Assembly (NCBI GenBank): GCA_012295275.1
Contig: CM022668.1
Span: 3,299,383 to 3,363,382, forward strand
Reading direction: 5' to 3'
From: Chrysomallon squamiferum
Lineage: Eukaryota > Mollusca > Gastropoda > Neomphalida > Peltospiridae
DNA: 64,000 nucleotides
Part shown: in pieces, positions 34,101 to 48,500 of the stretch
How the letters are laid out: every line of letters begins with the position of its first letter
Position numbering within the stretch: the stretch's first letter is position 1
The notes under the pieces: model-generated
What the model saw: the letters and a program-made list of their open reading frames with translations, nothing else
Told to the model about the DNA's origin: nothing
Database searches by the model: none
Made by a program: the position numbers and the translations under genes

Positions 34101-37100
34101 TAAACTCTTCTATAACAAAAAAAGTTGCCCAACCGTGAAATATCAGCAGTCCCCTTTAAGGCCTCTGGATTATATATTGTGCATACTGCTTAAGTGACCT
34201 ATTTTCAAGTGGCTTCTTTAAGAAAAACTTGCAATAGTCATTTTACGATAATACGAGATTTTAAAAAGTAACAAAATGAAGTTTAGTTTATTTATTCAAA
34301 ATAATAGAATTAAGTCTTGAAGTAAAAGAAACAATTATTATTTATGCTGACAGGTAAATGCTTACACTACAAAGCCCCTAAATCAGGACTGTTTACAATA
34401 TTTCACAATCTGAATGCCAATCCATTTTTTTTCTGTTTCATTTTGTAGTTTTTGTTTTAGGGGAAAGGATGTTTATACAAATAATTGCATTTTTCAGATT
34501 CTGAACCATATTTAAGGATCTTGTTTAATATAAAAATAAAAAAATTACTCGAATATAACTCAAATTAACACCATGGTTTGACCTGAGTTAAGCTGATATT
34601 AATTTAGAGGAAAAACTATTGAAAACAATAAGATTGTTATTTATTTTTAAGAATAAATTTTAAAAGTAACAATTATGGATTTTACATAGATTGTTAAAAC
34701 AACTAATAACTAAATCCGTTAATAATATTCTAAAACTAAATGTTAATAACAGTAACCCATGCATGTTATTATTAACACCAGAAAATAACTGATAGAAGAA
34801 AACTGTTTTCAAAATGAACATTTAGAATTCAATAAAGAAAAAACAAAGTAAGGAATCTTGGCAGGAACAAATCTGCCTTTCCCTAAAAAAGTGTTTACTA
34901 TCATCAACACTTTTTGTTTTTTAATACAGGCAAAGACCCTGAAAATAATATTTTAGTTCATTTTAATGACAGTTTTCACAATAATTCAATAAAGAGATTT
35001 CCATAATCATCAAATATCATTAAATATTTATTATGTATGTCAAGTTAGCAGAGAACTAAAATCATAATTAAGTTCTTGAACATTTGTGATACAGCTGCCT
35101 AATATTGCCAGATTTAAAAAATGTAATTAATTAACATAAATTGTTTCTTTTAACTGTTTTCTGGTAATCAAATATATACACTTACATACACTCATGCATA
35201 CACATTATTCTTCAAAGTACATTGTTTCAAATACCAGTTAGATTAGTTTCTATTTTTATTATTTTCTTTCACAAAATAATGCAGAGCACTGATTTAAATT
35301 TTTGAAATCTTTTAATACATTTTGAAATGGTGTGAGCAAAGAATATACACTGGTTGATGTAAGAGCAATAAAGTGTCTATTACTGTCAGCACCGCAACAG
35401 GTATTACTGGCAATAATAAACAGTCACCCTAGCCATTTTACACATTTTGTTTTCATAATCATCTACACTGGGGTAGAAAGAGGTCATTAAAAAGGCCATT
35501 TAAGTCAGGAGTAAAATGTTATAATATTTACTTTTCAAACTGTTTTGTTTTCCATGGTTTTTAACTGGTAAATATGCAGGTAACATGTTCCCTAGATATT
35601 GGGTAAACAATGTTTATGGAGACCTCCAAAAAGCAAAACATTGATTTTTGTTTTAAACTGTACATAATAAATTTAAAAATAAAGGTATTAAAAGACATCT
35701 GTATACAAATGATTCTGTTTCAATCAGGACACTGTATTATAGATACAAAACAATACATATAAATATTCACACCCATACATACTAGCCATATTCAGATATT
35801 TTATATTAAACATCTGTTTATTTTAATATTATTATGTGTATCACCATAGTTTTCAATTTCGTTTTAAATTTATTCTTCTATTTACAACCATAATAATTTG
35901 TAAACATTTTATTTCTTAAAAATTCTTAAATCCCTTTAGCAACAAGTTTCAGGCCATACAGCTAATCAGATATTTAGTATTTTACGTTGTTTGATTTGAA
36001 AACTGATAACCTTATTCTGAAGACATGATGCTTGGCTTATGTGTAGAAGCTTGAAGCTTAGATAGTTAAACTTGTTTATGTGTTCTTATAAATGCTAATC
36101 ATTGCTGGCATACAAATGAAATACAAGAACATTCCAAGTATACTAAATAAAAGTGTAAAGTTTTTAATACTTCATATTAATAATAATAATAATAATATGG
36201 TGGATGTAGTGAAATGTCAACATCAGATCCCTTTGAAAATGAACTTCTGTCATGTTAAAATGTACAGAAAAATGTACAGAATCACAAATGATTTAGCAGT
36301 AGCATTGGGAAAGAGAAAAATCAAAGAAACAATGTTTTGAAGTCTAATCTCATACACAATCCTTGCCAGACTTAACATGGTTTATTATGCTCATGTGACA
36401 TGTACTTGAAGAACCTGGATGAGGCAAATCACAGAAAACCATCAAATGCGTTAAAGGGTGTCTGATAATACCGATTATTATTAATTTAATATTTGTTCTA
36501 ATTATAGATTTTTTTAAAATGAATTGATAGTATAGCAAAGAAAATACTTTAAAATTAATATAGCTTTTGAAAGATCCCCCCCCCCAAAAAAAAAAACCCA
36601 CATCTCTATTAATTTTCTGATATGCCGATTATTTTGTATACTATAATTCATAGTGGTGTCTGGATTGAAACAGATTATAAAAATGTCATGATAATCTGGA
36701 TTAAAAAAAGACCTGCAACAAATATTATTAATAATATACAGCTGAAAATGAATGTTAATATTAATAAATGTTGTAAAGCAGTATTTTAAAAATGTTTTAC
36801 ATAATAAAAATATATTTATAAACAAGTTTATTACAATAAACCATTAAAAACAAATATTACATTAAATTTTATTAATCCATCAATCCATATCCCTAATGTG
36901 AAATAAAATTCTATGAGATATTTAATTTTCTAATATTATTTACAAAAGAAATCTCCCCAAAAGCATGTAATGATATAAAATTAGCAATATAACCTTATTT
37001 ATCTATTTCAAAACTACATTCAATCAAAACTTATTGTCTTTTGCTTTCAGGCCCACGATTTCTTGAGAGGAAACTAAAATAAATTTTTATCTTCTAATTT

Positions 37101-38101
37101 TATGGGGCTGAGTATTCTGCCTCACCTCTCACTCTCATCTGCAGCTTTTGAAGCCTCTTCGAGTCGCTCAGTGGCAGTCTGCAGCCTTTCTTCATTCCTC
37201 TCCATGTCCTCCTCTAGAAGTTGTATACGTCTGTTCATACCATTGATTTCTGTCTCCATCTAAAGTTCAAAATAAGCAAACATTTGAAAAATGCTTCACA
37301 AAAAATAAATTATTAAAATTATTTTTAAAAAAAGCTGCAGTTAAAACTGTTCTTAGAGAAGAAATTCTTAGAAATAAAAATTGCCTAATAAATATGTTTA
37401 TACAATGACCAACAAGTACAAACCTGATTCAGCCAGCCTCCTAAATAGTTAAGATATTTATATAGATGATGTCAATCAAAGAACTATAAAATGCATCTTT
37501 ATGATGACAGAATACAAAATAAGCAGGTTTCACAGGCAATCGTTACCTATTTATTTAATACATTAATATTTTTTCTTACTTAACATAAAGGGTATAAACC
37601 TAGATGAACTATGTTATTTATAACTGTCATTTTGTATATATTTAGTATTATTACCACTGTAATTTATAAACAAAATATTCTCTCTGCTTAACTGAAAAAA
37701 CTCTTTGTTCACTTGGTAAATGAAGATTATGATACTGATCTTTACAGATGAGAACAATGGTTTATGATTATAAAAGTTTTCCTCTTTGCATGCAGTATTT
37801 AAATATATTATGAATTATACATTATATATTATGCAAGTTTAGTCAAACATGAAGCTAATACAGTAGTAACAGGTTAATACTGTTTCACACACACACTACA
37901 CACACTGTCTTCCTGTTTCAAAATTTGATTACATGTTGGTATTACTATTTTAAATCTAAATGAACAAAATATATTTCCAACTGCACTGTTGGTTGTGTGC
38001 CTATTTTATTAATATTTCATGAAACGTATTCAAATGATTTTAGTGTATGAAACCCACGAACATGTTGAATGAACCTGCTTTATGAAGAAGTATATATTAT
38101 T

Positions 38102-38177
<76 letters not shown>

Positions 38178-41100
38178 GCAGTAACATTTATATATACAAG
38201 CTGATCAACAACACATTAGTGTCTGGTAACAATGAACTTAGTAGTTATACAAACACTTTTTTAAAAATGTAAATTTTTATTAGACCATTTGTTAGTATAA
38301 TATTTTGTTTTTTAAATTAATTCATTTAATCATGATGTAGTTTGAATTATTGGGGCAATCAAATAAACAAAATATAAGTAAATGTACTAAATAAAGTGTT
38401 TAAAAAGGATATATAACACCTCCAAATTGACAAGATGTACAAATGTTTTGCCTAAATTTGTCTACTGCTGCATTGTTTTACATGTAATCAGTACAATAAA
38501 ATGACTGTCTGTTGTAATTAGGTATCTCCAGATAATGAAGAACAAATAACCTATGACCTCTGAAGCTAGGCCACAGTGCCAGTAAACTGATGACCTTGGT
38601 ATAGGAAAAATCTGCCACTGCACCAGACCCGCTTCTGTGTTAAAATGAAGTAAAATACCAGGCTAACTTACTGAGGATAGAGGAAAAAATAGCAACTGGT
38701 AAAAAAATGGAACAAATGAAAAAGGCAGCTAGGAAAAAAAATGACACTGATATTATTGAGGGAAAAATAGAACTCAATATAATATTATATATTATTATAA
38801 TACTTGGGATACATGATCTAGAAGTAAAACCTCTAAATCTGTAATTTAAAAATATTTGAGTATAAAGGATGCTGCCTAGATACTGACACAGATTTTATGT
38901 AATTGCTATTTTTACCACTGTGTTACAATATAATACTATTTATTATTTTCTGTAACTGCTACTTGTAGATCTCTAGTTTAACATATTTGTCCTGCAACTT
39001 GAATTCATTCCCAGTTTAAAAACCACAGCTAGTCAGAGATTTGTAAGCCAGATATTCCAGAAAAATCTAATGAACACAATACCTTACTATATTCTAAAAG
39101 ACATGTCAGTTTATAAAACAAAGGTGACAGCTATTACAAACTGATAATGCTATCAACCACTGATGGATACTTTATTAGATATAAATAGAAACAATAATAA
39201 TTTTAAATATTACTTTGTTGTTTCATCTTTATTATTTAAGCACCTTGGATTCTGCACAATTTATTATATGTAGAAGTATGGTTTTCTTGTTCATCAAATT
39301 TTTTTATCTTTAAGATGAGCATTAGAATAAAACCAGTTTCATGTTATAATTATTGGCAATAATACACTTTTTGGATATAATAAGGTCACTACCTTTACAC
39401 TAGCAATATATCACTAATTTTAAAAGGAGTCAAACTGCCCAATAAAATGGAAAATTGGTATATTCATTCCAATGTAACTTTTGGAATTATAACTTTTTTG
39501 TCAGTATGGATTTCACCCATCCTTAGACACTGATATCTCAGCAAAAAGTAGGCTATCTTCATATTCCATCTGTTGTGGAATGGAAATGAAAAAATTAATC
39601 CAATTAATTAAATTTACTCTAGTACCATATTAAATCGATAACCATTTGACTATTTGTTTCATCTTCAATTTTTATTTGTGACCAATCTGAGACTGAAATA
39701 ACCTTTAGTCAGAATTTTACTCAGATTGTTAACAATAATTCTTTGTAAGGCAGCAATAGTAATTAAATCAGGCATACCTGAGGCAATAATACATGTTTTG
39801 CACATGAAAAAGAATAGTTTGATTTTCAAATGTTTTTATATTTTTCACCAATGGATTATACACACAGTAATCTCTACATGTTCAGTTATTTAAAAAATGT
39901 ATTATGTAATGCATTCCAGTGTGTGTGCAGCAGACACAAGGTTTCTCAACTGTGTGTCCTTGAGGGATCAGACCAAACATTAAAATGGGTTTATCTGTTT
40001 TTTAATTGAATGAGCAAAATATTTTGCATATAAAATTTAATGCAGATCCCATTAAGATTTCAAACTGACTTCATTCAGAATCTGAGTGAAAAGTAAGAAA
40101 TCTTGTCACAAGATTAAAAAGTAACAAATATATAAGTTGATGGATGAAAAACACTGACAGGTATTGCAAAGTACAAATTACATAGTTTGCTTACAAATGG
40201 CTTCTCAGTTTACTCATACCTCCACAAATCTGTCATTACCTACAGCCACCTGACACCATGAACTTTAACATTTAAATCTATTTCTATATACAGTATCCGA
40301 AATGTATAAATGTATTTAAACCAGTCAAGTAACACAGGTAATTCATATTAGAATATAATTTTCATTAAAATGATGTAAAATATGCTTACAAATAAAATAT
40401 TTTTATTTTTAGTATATAATTATTAAATTTTTTTAATAATAATCATAATCATAATAACAAAATATTGCATGGCTAATGAATTTTCACTTTTTTAAATTTA
40501 AATTTATTTTGATTTATATACATATATCATTTTCTTTTTAAGTTCTGATTGTAACATTTACTTAAGGTTCATTTTGATTTAATCTACAAATACTAACCCC
40601 ATATCATAACTTCACATTGCTGTAATCAAGCAACAATAAAATGAGTCATCTGATAGATGCATGCACAGACAGAATAACTACTTTAAGCACTTTAGCAAGT
40701 TCCCTAAAAAAAAGAAAATACCAAGGATGGTTTTAGTAAATCAGTACCATATCAGACATTCATACAATGGATTATTAAACTTTTGCTTTTATTTATGGCC
40801 TACTGACCACTGGTTAATGCCAGAATTTTTTTTTGTGTACTGTACTGACTGTTGTCTTCAGTAGCAACAAACAGAACAAAATGAAAAGTTGTCATCTATT
40901 ATGCCAGGAGCTGCATGATAAACATTTATAACTAGAAATCCTATATATAAATAAAGACAGATGTACAAATAATGCAAAATGAAACCTGCAGCCACCATTT
41001 GACTATTTACAAAGAATTTTAAAAATCAAAATCCATTTAATATTAGCAAGGGATAGTTTATATCCACCTTGCCAAACTGGAAATGATAGACCCCAGCTAT

Positions 41101-43180
41101 TTTATAAATTAGTCACATGAAGGTAGATGGATTTTGAAATATCACTATGATTAGAGGATTGTCATGTGAACCACCATAAATAAATTTCTGTAACCTGTTA
41201 AAAATGAAATGCCATTCTGATTTTATATATAGAATTTCAGAACTCATACTTGATTCTCTCTGTCCTAGTTTTAGAACTCCCATCACACCTGAAACTAATG
41301 CTTAATGTAAATTCTGGCACAGCTAGGTCTGTTTAAAGAAGAAAACAACATATTCTGATATATAATAATACACATAGGAACCTGTATTCAGTTTACCAAA
41401 TTACAAACACAAACTCATACTCCTCAGGCATTATAGATATTATTATATATTAATAAGTTTTACAAAATTATTTTCAAACAATAAAATATGTTTCCCAGAA
41501 CTCCATGTTTTATAGTTACATTTGGTGAACTACAGAAAAACAGCAACAAGTAAAATATATTCAACTAATGACTCAATAATTTATATTGCTTTTTTCTTTT
41601 CTTTTTAACTTCCATGGACGTATTTAATGAAATCTTTTTTTATCTAATTACTAGGGAATATTTTATGGAAAATATATTTAAAAAAAATTCATTCGATTCA
41701 TTAAGTTGTTTGCATAGGTGAAAATAAGCAACAGTGATAATGCTTGTCTATGTCTGAAATACCTAATTATTAAATTAGATGTATGTAGGTGATCTTGCCT
41801 ACCTAAAAATAGCCATATATTATGATACAATAAATACAATTGTTTATCTTTTGTAAGTTATATGGTATTTTAAAACATATGCCGAACAAACAGACAATAT
41901 ACACTTCTTTGGTCTGTCAACCTCTATTCTTTAAGCTATAAATTAACCGAACTGTAAGTACAGCCAATTGAATTATCTACTGCTTATTCACAATTTAATA
42001 GCGTTGAATGTCTAAAGATCGTCGAGGCCCTTACTAGGTGCGTCAAATGATTAATCAGTAATAATGTTACGTTCAATATTATGAAATATGCTGTAAATGC
42101 ATTTATATTTAATTACATAAATCAGGAAGATAATCATGGATGGGAGGAACGAAGCCGCCATCTTACTCAAATTCTTCCAATTTTTATGCCATCATTCTAA
42201 GTAAAACAAATACTGAAATAGTGAAATACGTGTTCGTTGTGATTTTCACAACATGCACGAGGTTAGTAAATCTGCTGGACTTACAAAAGTAAAGCATGAT
42301 ATGAAACTTGTCACACAGACCAGAAAGCAGGAAATTTTTAGGGGTGAAACAGATCACCTACCGCTGAGATTCGCTGATCCCGAGCTAGAATTTCAGATTT
42401 GTAATATTCCTGTTCGTCTCTTAATTTATCATTTTCTTCTTTTAAACTGTTCATCTTCAGCTTTAAGCCACTCAGTATTCCAGTTGATTGAGACATGTTG
42501 AATTGGCTCATAATTCACGACACAAAATGTTCAATCACACACACACACAAGGCTAACCGGTCGACTCAAATCGACAAGCTGGACCAATGAACCACTTTAA
42601 AATAAATGTGACCTTGCACGACAAATTAGTCCCTATAAAATGAGCCGAATTACTGTAGCGATCAGCAGTACGTTAGGACAATCCCAAGGAAATGCATATG
42701 ACAATTCTTATAGAATGCTAAAATTTGAAAATTCTTAAAACAAATCTGTTTCTGTGACGTGACTCATCAAATATTTGTCCGCCTATCAGCGCAAAAAGAC
42801 ATGCAAAGGTGTATTCCGTCACGTGATTTACAATAAGGGACACCTGGCTGTTTTAATGTTTGACATTACTCCAGAGTATTATTTGCTTCCTTTTATGGAA
42901 TATGTAAATTTGTCGTATTGTTACAAGCGGAATTCCCTATACAACCGGTCCTTATTTATGTAATGTATTTTGACACGCCGGCAGGTGCATCAATTATAAG
43001 CTGCAAACACACTTTTACAGAATTCAATAATATGACCTACATTTAGAAATAATATGTATCGGCGTAATTAACATATCTTCCTCTATCAAAAGCAGCCATA
43101 TCCATAATGAAGTACATAAACTGTCTTAATAATTATTTTTCATTTAGGCCAGTATGTTCCAGAATTATTATTATTATTAT

Positions 43181-43212
<32 letters not shown>

Positions 43213-43466
43213 CTAGCAGCCGCAGTCGTAGTTAGTATACAGTATATGACTAGGGACATACAGTACTAGACCTTGTTGGTGTATAAGGTGGTAAACTTAC
43301 CTCTTATTAAAATGAACATAATACACTTACATCACTGGGTAGGGACAAAGAAGGCAAAGGGGGAAATTACAAATTGTAAACTTGAGTCAAAGACAGCCTT
43401 ACAGTCTCATGTCAATGAGAAAAATAAAATCAGACTTCTTCGGAACTTAACATATTTTTGTTTATA

Positions 43467-43497
<31 letters not shown>

Positions 43498-44424
43498 TGG
43501 TCATGTAATTCAGTTTCTATGCTGAGCCCCCCCCACCAACAAACACACACACACACACATCGAACCTGATGTGCCCTGGGCCTCCAAGGTCTAAATCCGG
43601 CCCTGCATTGGATATAACTGCTATAAAATTTTAGTTTGAAGATTAACATCTGCATATGCTTTTAAAATTCATTTTGTTATAAGGTGCGTTGGTTGAAAAT
43701 GTTTATTATAAAATATCCGCGTGAAAGTAACTTCGCTAGAAGTAAAACGGAGTTATTTCTTTCAGATAGTGAGAAGTATTTTCGCGTTGCATTTCTTTAA
43801 CTACTAATTTGGAACAAAAAAGGCTCTTTTTTTTTTTTTTTTTTTCTTTTTCTGAATTCGTACATACATTAGAATTAAAATCAAGTGTGCTTGTAGTTTT
43901 TTCTTTCTTTCTTTGTTTTAGTAAATTATTGTTCAGAGGCAAAATATTTATGCTTTTTATTTTTCACAGTAAACGTATTTGTCTATAGAGAAATAGAGAA
44001 AGGTTATAAAAGGGTTTATGTTTCTTCAAAGGAAACGTGTTACATATATCCATTATTAGAAACGATTATAAATATATTTGTTCCTTTACAAAGTTGATCA
44101 CATAATATTATTACGACTTTCAAACCTCTCTCTCAGAGCATGTGTTAGAACCGAAAATCCACCAATCAAGATTGATACAATATTAATCTCGCATGTTTAA
44201 CGCATTTTCTGTACGCTGCTCCCAGCCACCAACCGCAGAGCTGCCTAATTAGATACTCGTAATTTATTAGCGTACCATAAATGATGAATTAAAAGTATAG
44301 ATCACTATATTTACAGTTTTGTTACTGATAAATTCAAACGCAACAGTTTAAGAGAAAAAAATAGCAGAGAGAAAATGTGAAAAAAAGAAAACAGAAAGAC
44401 AAAATAAATATATACATAAATATG

Positions 44425-44483
<59 letters not shown>

Positions 44484-45448
44484 GGTAAGAAAATAGTTTT
44501 TATCTGAAAAACCTCGAAAATCTTTTCTCAGTTATAAATGATAGTTTACAGATACTTTCTTTTTAACGTTTGCAGAACCTATAAACACACTGATATTTAA
44601 TTTATATTTTTAGCACTTATATTGCTCAGTATGCAGGAGCACACGATCAGAGCATATAACGAGATGCAGCTGTCCACACGCAGTTGCGGCGATCTCACAT
44701 TTCCTTTGCTGATTTGGCAGACAGATAGGTATGTCGAACAGACGGTAGTAACTCGTACATATGTCGTGGCTACCGTGCCAAAACATGGAATCTGCTTACA
44801 ACTACCATTTACGTTCCTGTAGTTGCTAGGTAACAAGAGGTGCAGGCTGATTCATCAGTGATAGTGTGGAAGTTTTTTTTTTTTGTAAATAAAGTTCTGG
44901 ACTCATATCAACTCTTTATATATATTAATACATCTTCTAGAAATGACTTCTGAATACAGAATAACATTTTAGTAAGGTGGGGAGACGAAACTAACAGTTA
45001 TAGAATTTCTAGTTGTAAACAAATATTTGTTTGTTTGGGTTTTGTTTTTGTTTGTTGTTGTCGTTTTAGTTTATTTATTGTTTTTGTGGGGAGGGGGGAG
45101 CATTTATCCCTAAACATCGGTTTATAAATTCCTACACAATTATTATCAAGCAGTCGAATAATAAACTATACATTTTGGTTCAGATCAGATTAATCAACAG
45201 TAACATGAAAATCTATAATGGTCGATCCTGTTGTAAAACCAGTTTGATATTATTTAGCTAATCACCGTGTTTTGAAAAGCCTGTTATTAACAGACCAGAC
45301 TAGCGCACACATCACCGACGCATGTATCTAATTTGTCAGTTTTATACTGACATCCTTTCAGTGCAATTATTATAATATATATGACTATGGACATACATTA
45401 GATGTAAATGATTACGTGTGTATGTGTGTCTGTGTGTGTGTGTGTGTG

Positions 45449-45515
<67 letters not shown>

Positions 45516-48500
45516 AACTTTCAACACTTTAAGCAAAAGTAAATGTACATTTTATATTTGAGCTTGACTAAATCGAAATAGTATTTAAGTTGACAACAAC
45601 AATGACTGACAGAAAGTTAAGTAAAAATCAGATTTATTAAAAAAAAAATCATAATCTGTATGCTAAGAGTAATCTTCCTAATTAAATAAATAAATAAATA
45701 TGTAGTATCCACAGAGAACAGGTAGGTTTATAAAAAAAAAAGATAAAAAAAAAGAAGTAATGATTAAAAAAGTATCCCCTATTGTTGCCTACCCTTTTCA
45801 AAGACACTTGTATAACATTGTGTAACTCTGTTCCAATGATAGCAAACTTTATCATGGTATTTGAAGTGATGCCAAGTTGAGCACATGGTATCATTATTGC
45901 ACCCTCTCTGGAAAGTCTGGGTGTTCGGGACCTTCGACCCTCATTAGCAATTATGTCATCCGCTGTAATCTCCAAGTCTGGAAATAGCGGGTCGTCATTA
46001 TAAATAATCCGGTCGTATTCTTCCACGCTGAAACTCACGGGAGAATTCCCGCCTTCTGGCTCGGGTCGTCTGCTACTGCTGTTTCTGCGGCCAGCAGACA
46101 CCTTATTACTTTTTGTTTTGGGATTTTCCTCCCCATTATCATTTTTCTCCTTCGAAGATTTTTCTTTTTTCATTTTGGATTTTTTTGTTCCTTTTTTCTT
46201 TTTTGTTTTAGTTACACTCGATGAAAGAGTATCTAAAACATTTGAACAGCCGGATCCTTGAGATAAATCATGACTGGAGGCGTTCGATTCCTGTGACAGC
46301 TCAATGCTTGCAGTATATTCCATTTCATCAACAGCAAATAGACTGTCTCCCATTTTGCAAGTTTCAAATTTACTGAAACTATTGTACTTTTAAATTCTTT
46401 CCACATTCGGATCGCAGTTCAGATTAAAAGTTTACATCGCACCAGAAAAACGTAAACGAATCAACAGTTCACAAGTTGAAAAGTTGGCTACCACAAATCT
46501 ATAAATAAATCAAGTTAGCGGAGGGAAGAGCAGAAGGTAACGGCACAGCTGACTTTCTCCCGTCCGAGCCTAGCATTTCAGCTTTGCACGCATTCTTGGC
46601 GTTGCTTTCCATTTATGGTGAAGATGACGTCACTATACCCGCTCAGTGATTCAACCGAGTTTGTGAACAAGCTCTACTAGGTGTTCCCCGAAGTTAATGA
46701 TAATTTAGATAAAGGGGCGTGGTTTTTATGTTTATTCTTTCAACTTTGCGATGTCCTAGATTCTTTAGGTGCATACACATATATTTTACTCGGGAAAATA
46801 AAATACATTTTTTCCTCTACAGAAATAAATACATTATACCCTTGTTTACCAGCAATGAACATTAAATATACCTTGTAAAAATAAATAACAAAACTGCAAA
46901 AGAAAGGGTGATACATAATATCAATAATATGATAAAGGTACCATCTTCATAATATTATCTGGTTCATTCACAAATATAATCAAGCTAACAGTTTAAAGAA
47001 ACTTTACATAATCATATACGTTGTTTGTATTTTACAGTGATCATACTGTAGGATGTACGAAACAACGTCGATAAGCAGAACAAATAATTGCAATTAAGCA
47101 ACAATAAATTAATTAAGCTAATATGAACTACTCTGTTAGTACCACCAAATATGGTCAGAGCACAATCAACTGGTGCCCTTTCTATGTTACTATCTGCCTT
47201 GGCGTAAGAATACAAAGAAAGCGAGGCGACAAACAGGTGCGCTTTGAGGTGCAATAGGAATTTAACTTCAGGAGAAACAACGCCTTGTGTTAGTGAAAGG
47301 AGTGCCCATTTTTAAACGTAGATATTTCTCATTTTTCTGTAATGCATAGTTTGGCTCAATACACGTCTTATATTAATTTGATAACTAAACCCATCCTGAA
47401 GTCATTATTATGTAAAATGAAATAGAATGCTTGTTTTGTAAAGTGTTTGTTAAAATAAAATAAACAGTCTTTGTTTCACATGAAATGTTCTGGTGAAGTC
47501 AGAGATTATAAGACTAGTTCTCTGTCCACACCAAACTTTTCTTAAGATCAACAGAAACATTTACACTGCCATTTCATATTTTCATTAAACAGTATATTCT
47601 AAGACCTGAAAATGTAGGCTACTTGTCTATATAATTTACTTAATTCTCTGTGTAGCTCTCTTTCACATTTGTTTTGTATATTTTGTATATATATATGTGT
47701 GTGTGTGTGTGTGTGGTTCTAAATATATATTTCATTTTACATATAATTTTTTGTAGGGATATAGGAAACATTTTGTGTTGTAATTAAAGATATAGCTAAA
47801 TATCATTTTTACCGATGTAAGGATGGCTATAACTATGTGTAGTTTTACACGAATATCTCTCTGTATGAAAGTAATACTAATTAACAATGCAATTAATTAC
47901 CTCAGTAACTCGTTTGTCAGCTGTTTCCAGTTTAGCGTTGGCTTCAGTAAGCGCTTCATTGACTTGGTCATAGTCGTTCTCGAGATTGGCGAATTTCTTC
48001 TGTAAATTGTTCAGGTCTTCTTCAATCTGACAAAACAAACAAAAAATGTTATTCAGTTGTTGTTGTTAATGATAACAGAACAAAGAAAATCGAGACAAAG
48101 AAGAAGTGAAAGAAAATGAAGGAAGGAAGAAATTGGATGAAAGAAAAAAGATAAGAAAAGAATAACAAATCTCATTATTATTAAAATCACTGGGGAAACA
48201 AGTCTTATGTTGAAAATGAATCGAGACGTCATTGCTTCAGCTTGACTTCACATTAAATTTGAGAATATAATTAAATGGAAAATTAAAATATAATGGTTAA
48301 AAATATAATTATGATATATCTTCCTTTAAAAAGAAAAACAATGAACGAACTAAAGAAAGAAATTTTTATAATTTTTAAACAAATTTTATAGAAAGAAAAA
48401 ACGCAACAGAAGTCAGAAAAATGGAATCTTTGCTTACAATTTACAAATATGAGATCAAAAATACGTCTGACCCCCCAAAAAAAAACAACAACCAAAAAAC

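Larger units (their letters stand above)
33263..42361. other. Tropomyosin introns around exon 3
   Basis: About 9 kb of AT-rich intron with exon 3 in the middle. It holds a GA microsatellite (38107-38172) and a stretch near 39920-39970 (GGTTTCTCAACTGTGTGTCC, then TTGAGGGATC) resembling the end of a hAT-type element. No other gene was seen. Confidence 0.55.

Noticed and set aside
39915-39975. Possible hAT-type transposon end (GGTTTCTCAACTGTG...)
   Set aside because: Only a loose resemblance, without a second end or target duplication.
42775-42963. 62-codon plus-strand ORF near exon 1b
   Set aside because: No ATG start, no splice context and ordinary composition; the region more likely holds the 1b promoter.
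45682-45792. The last 36 codons of the ORF of the atypical exon
   Set aside because: After the phase-0 donor the frame becomes Phe- and Tyr-rich intron-like sequence ([16 protein letters not shown]), so I end the exon at the donor.
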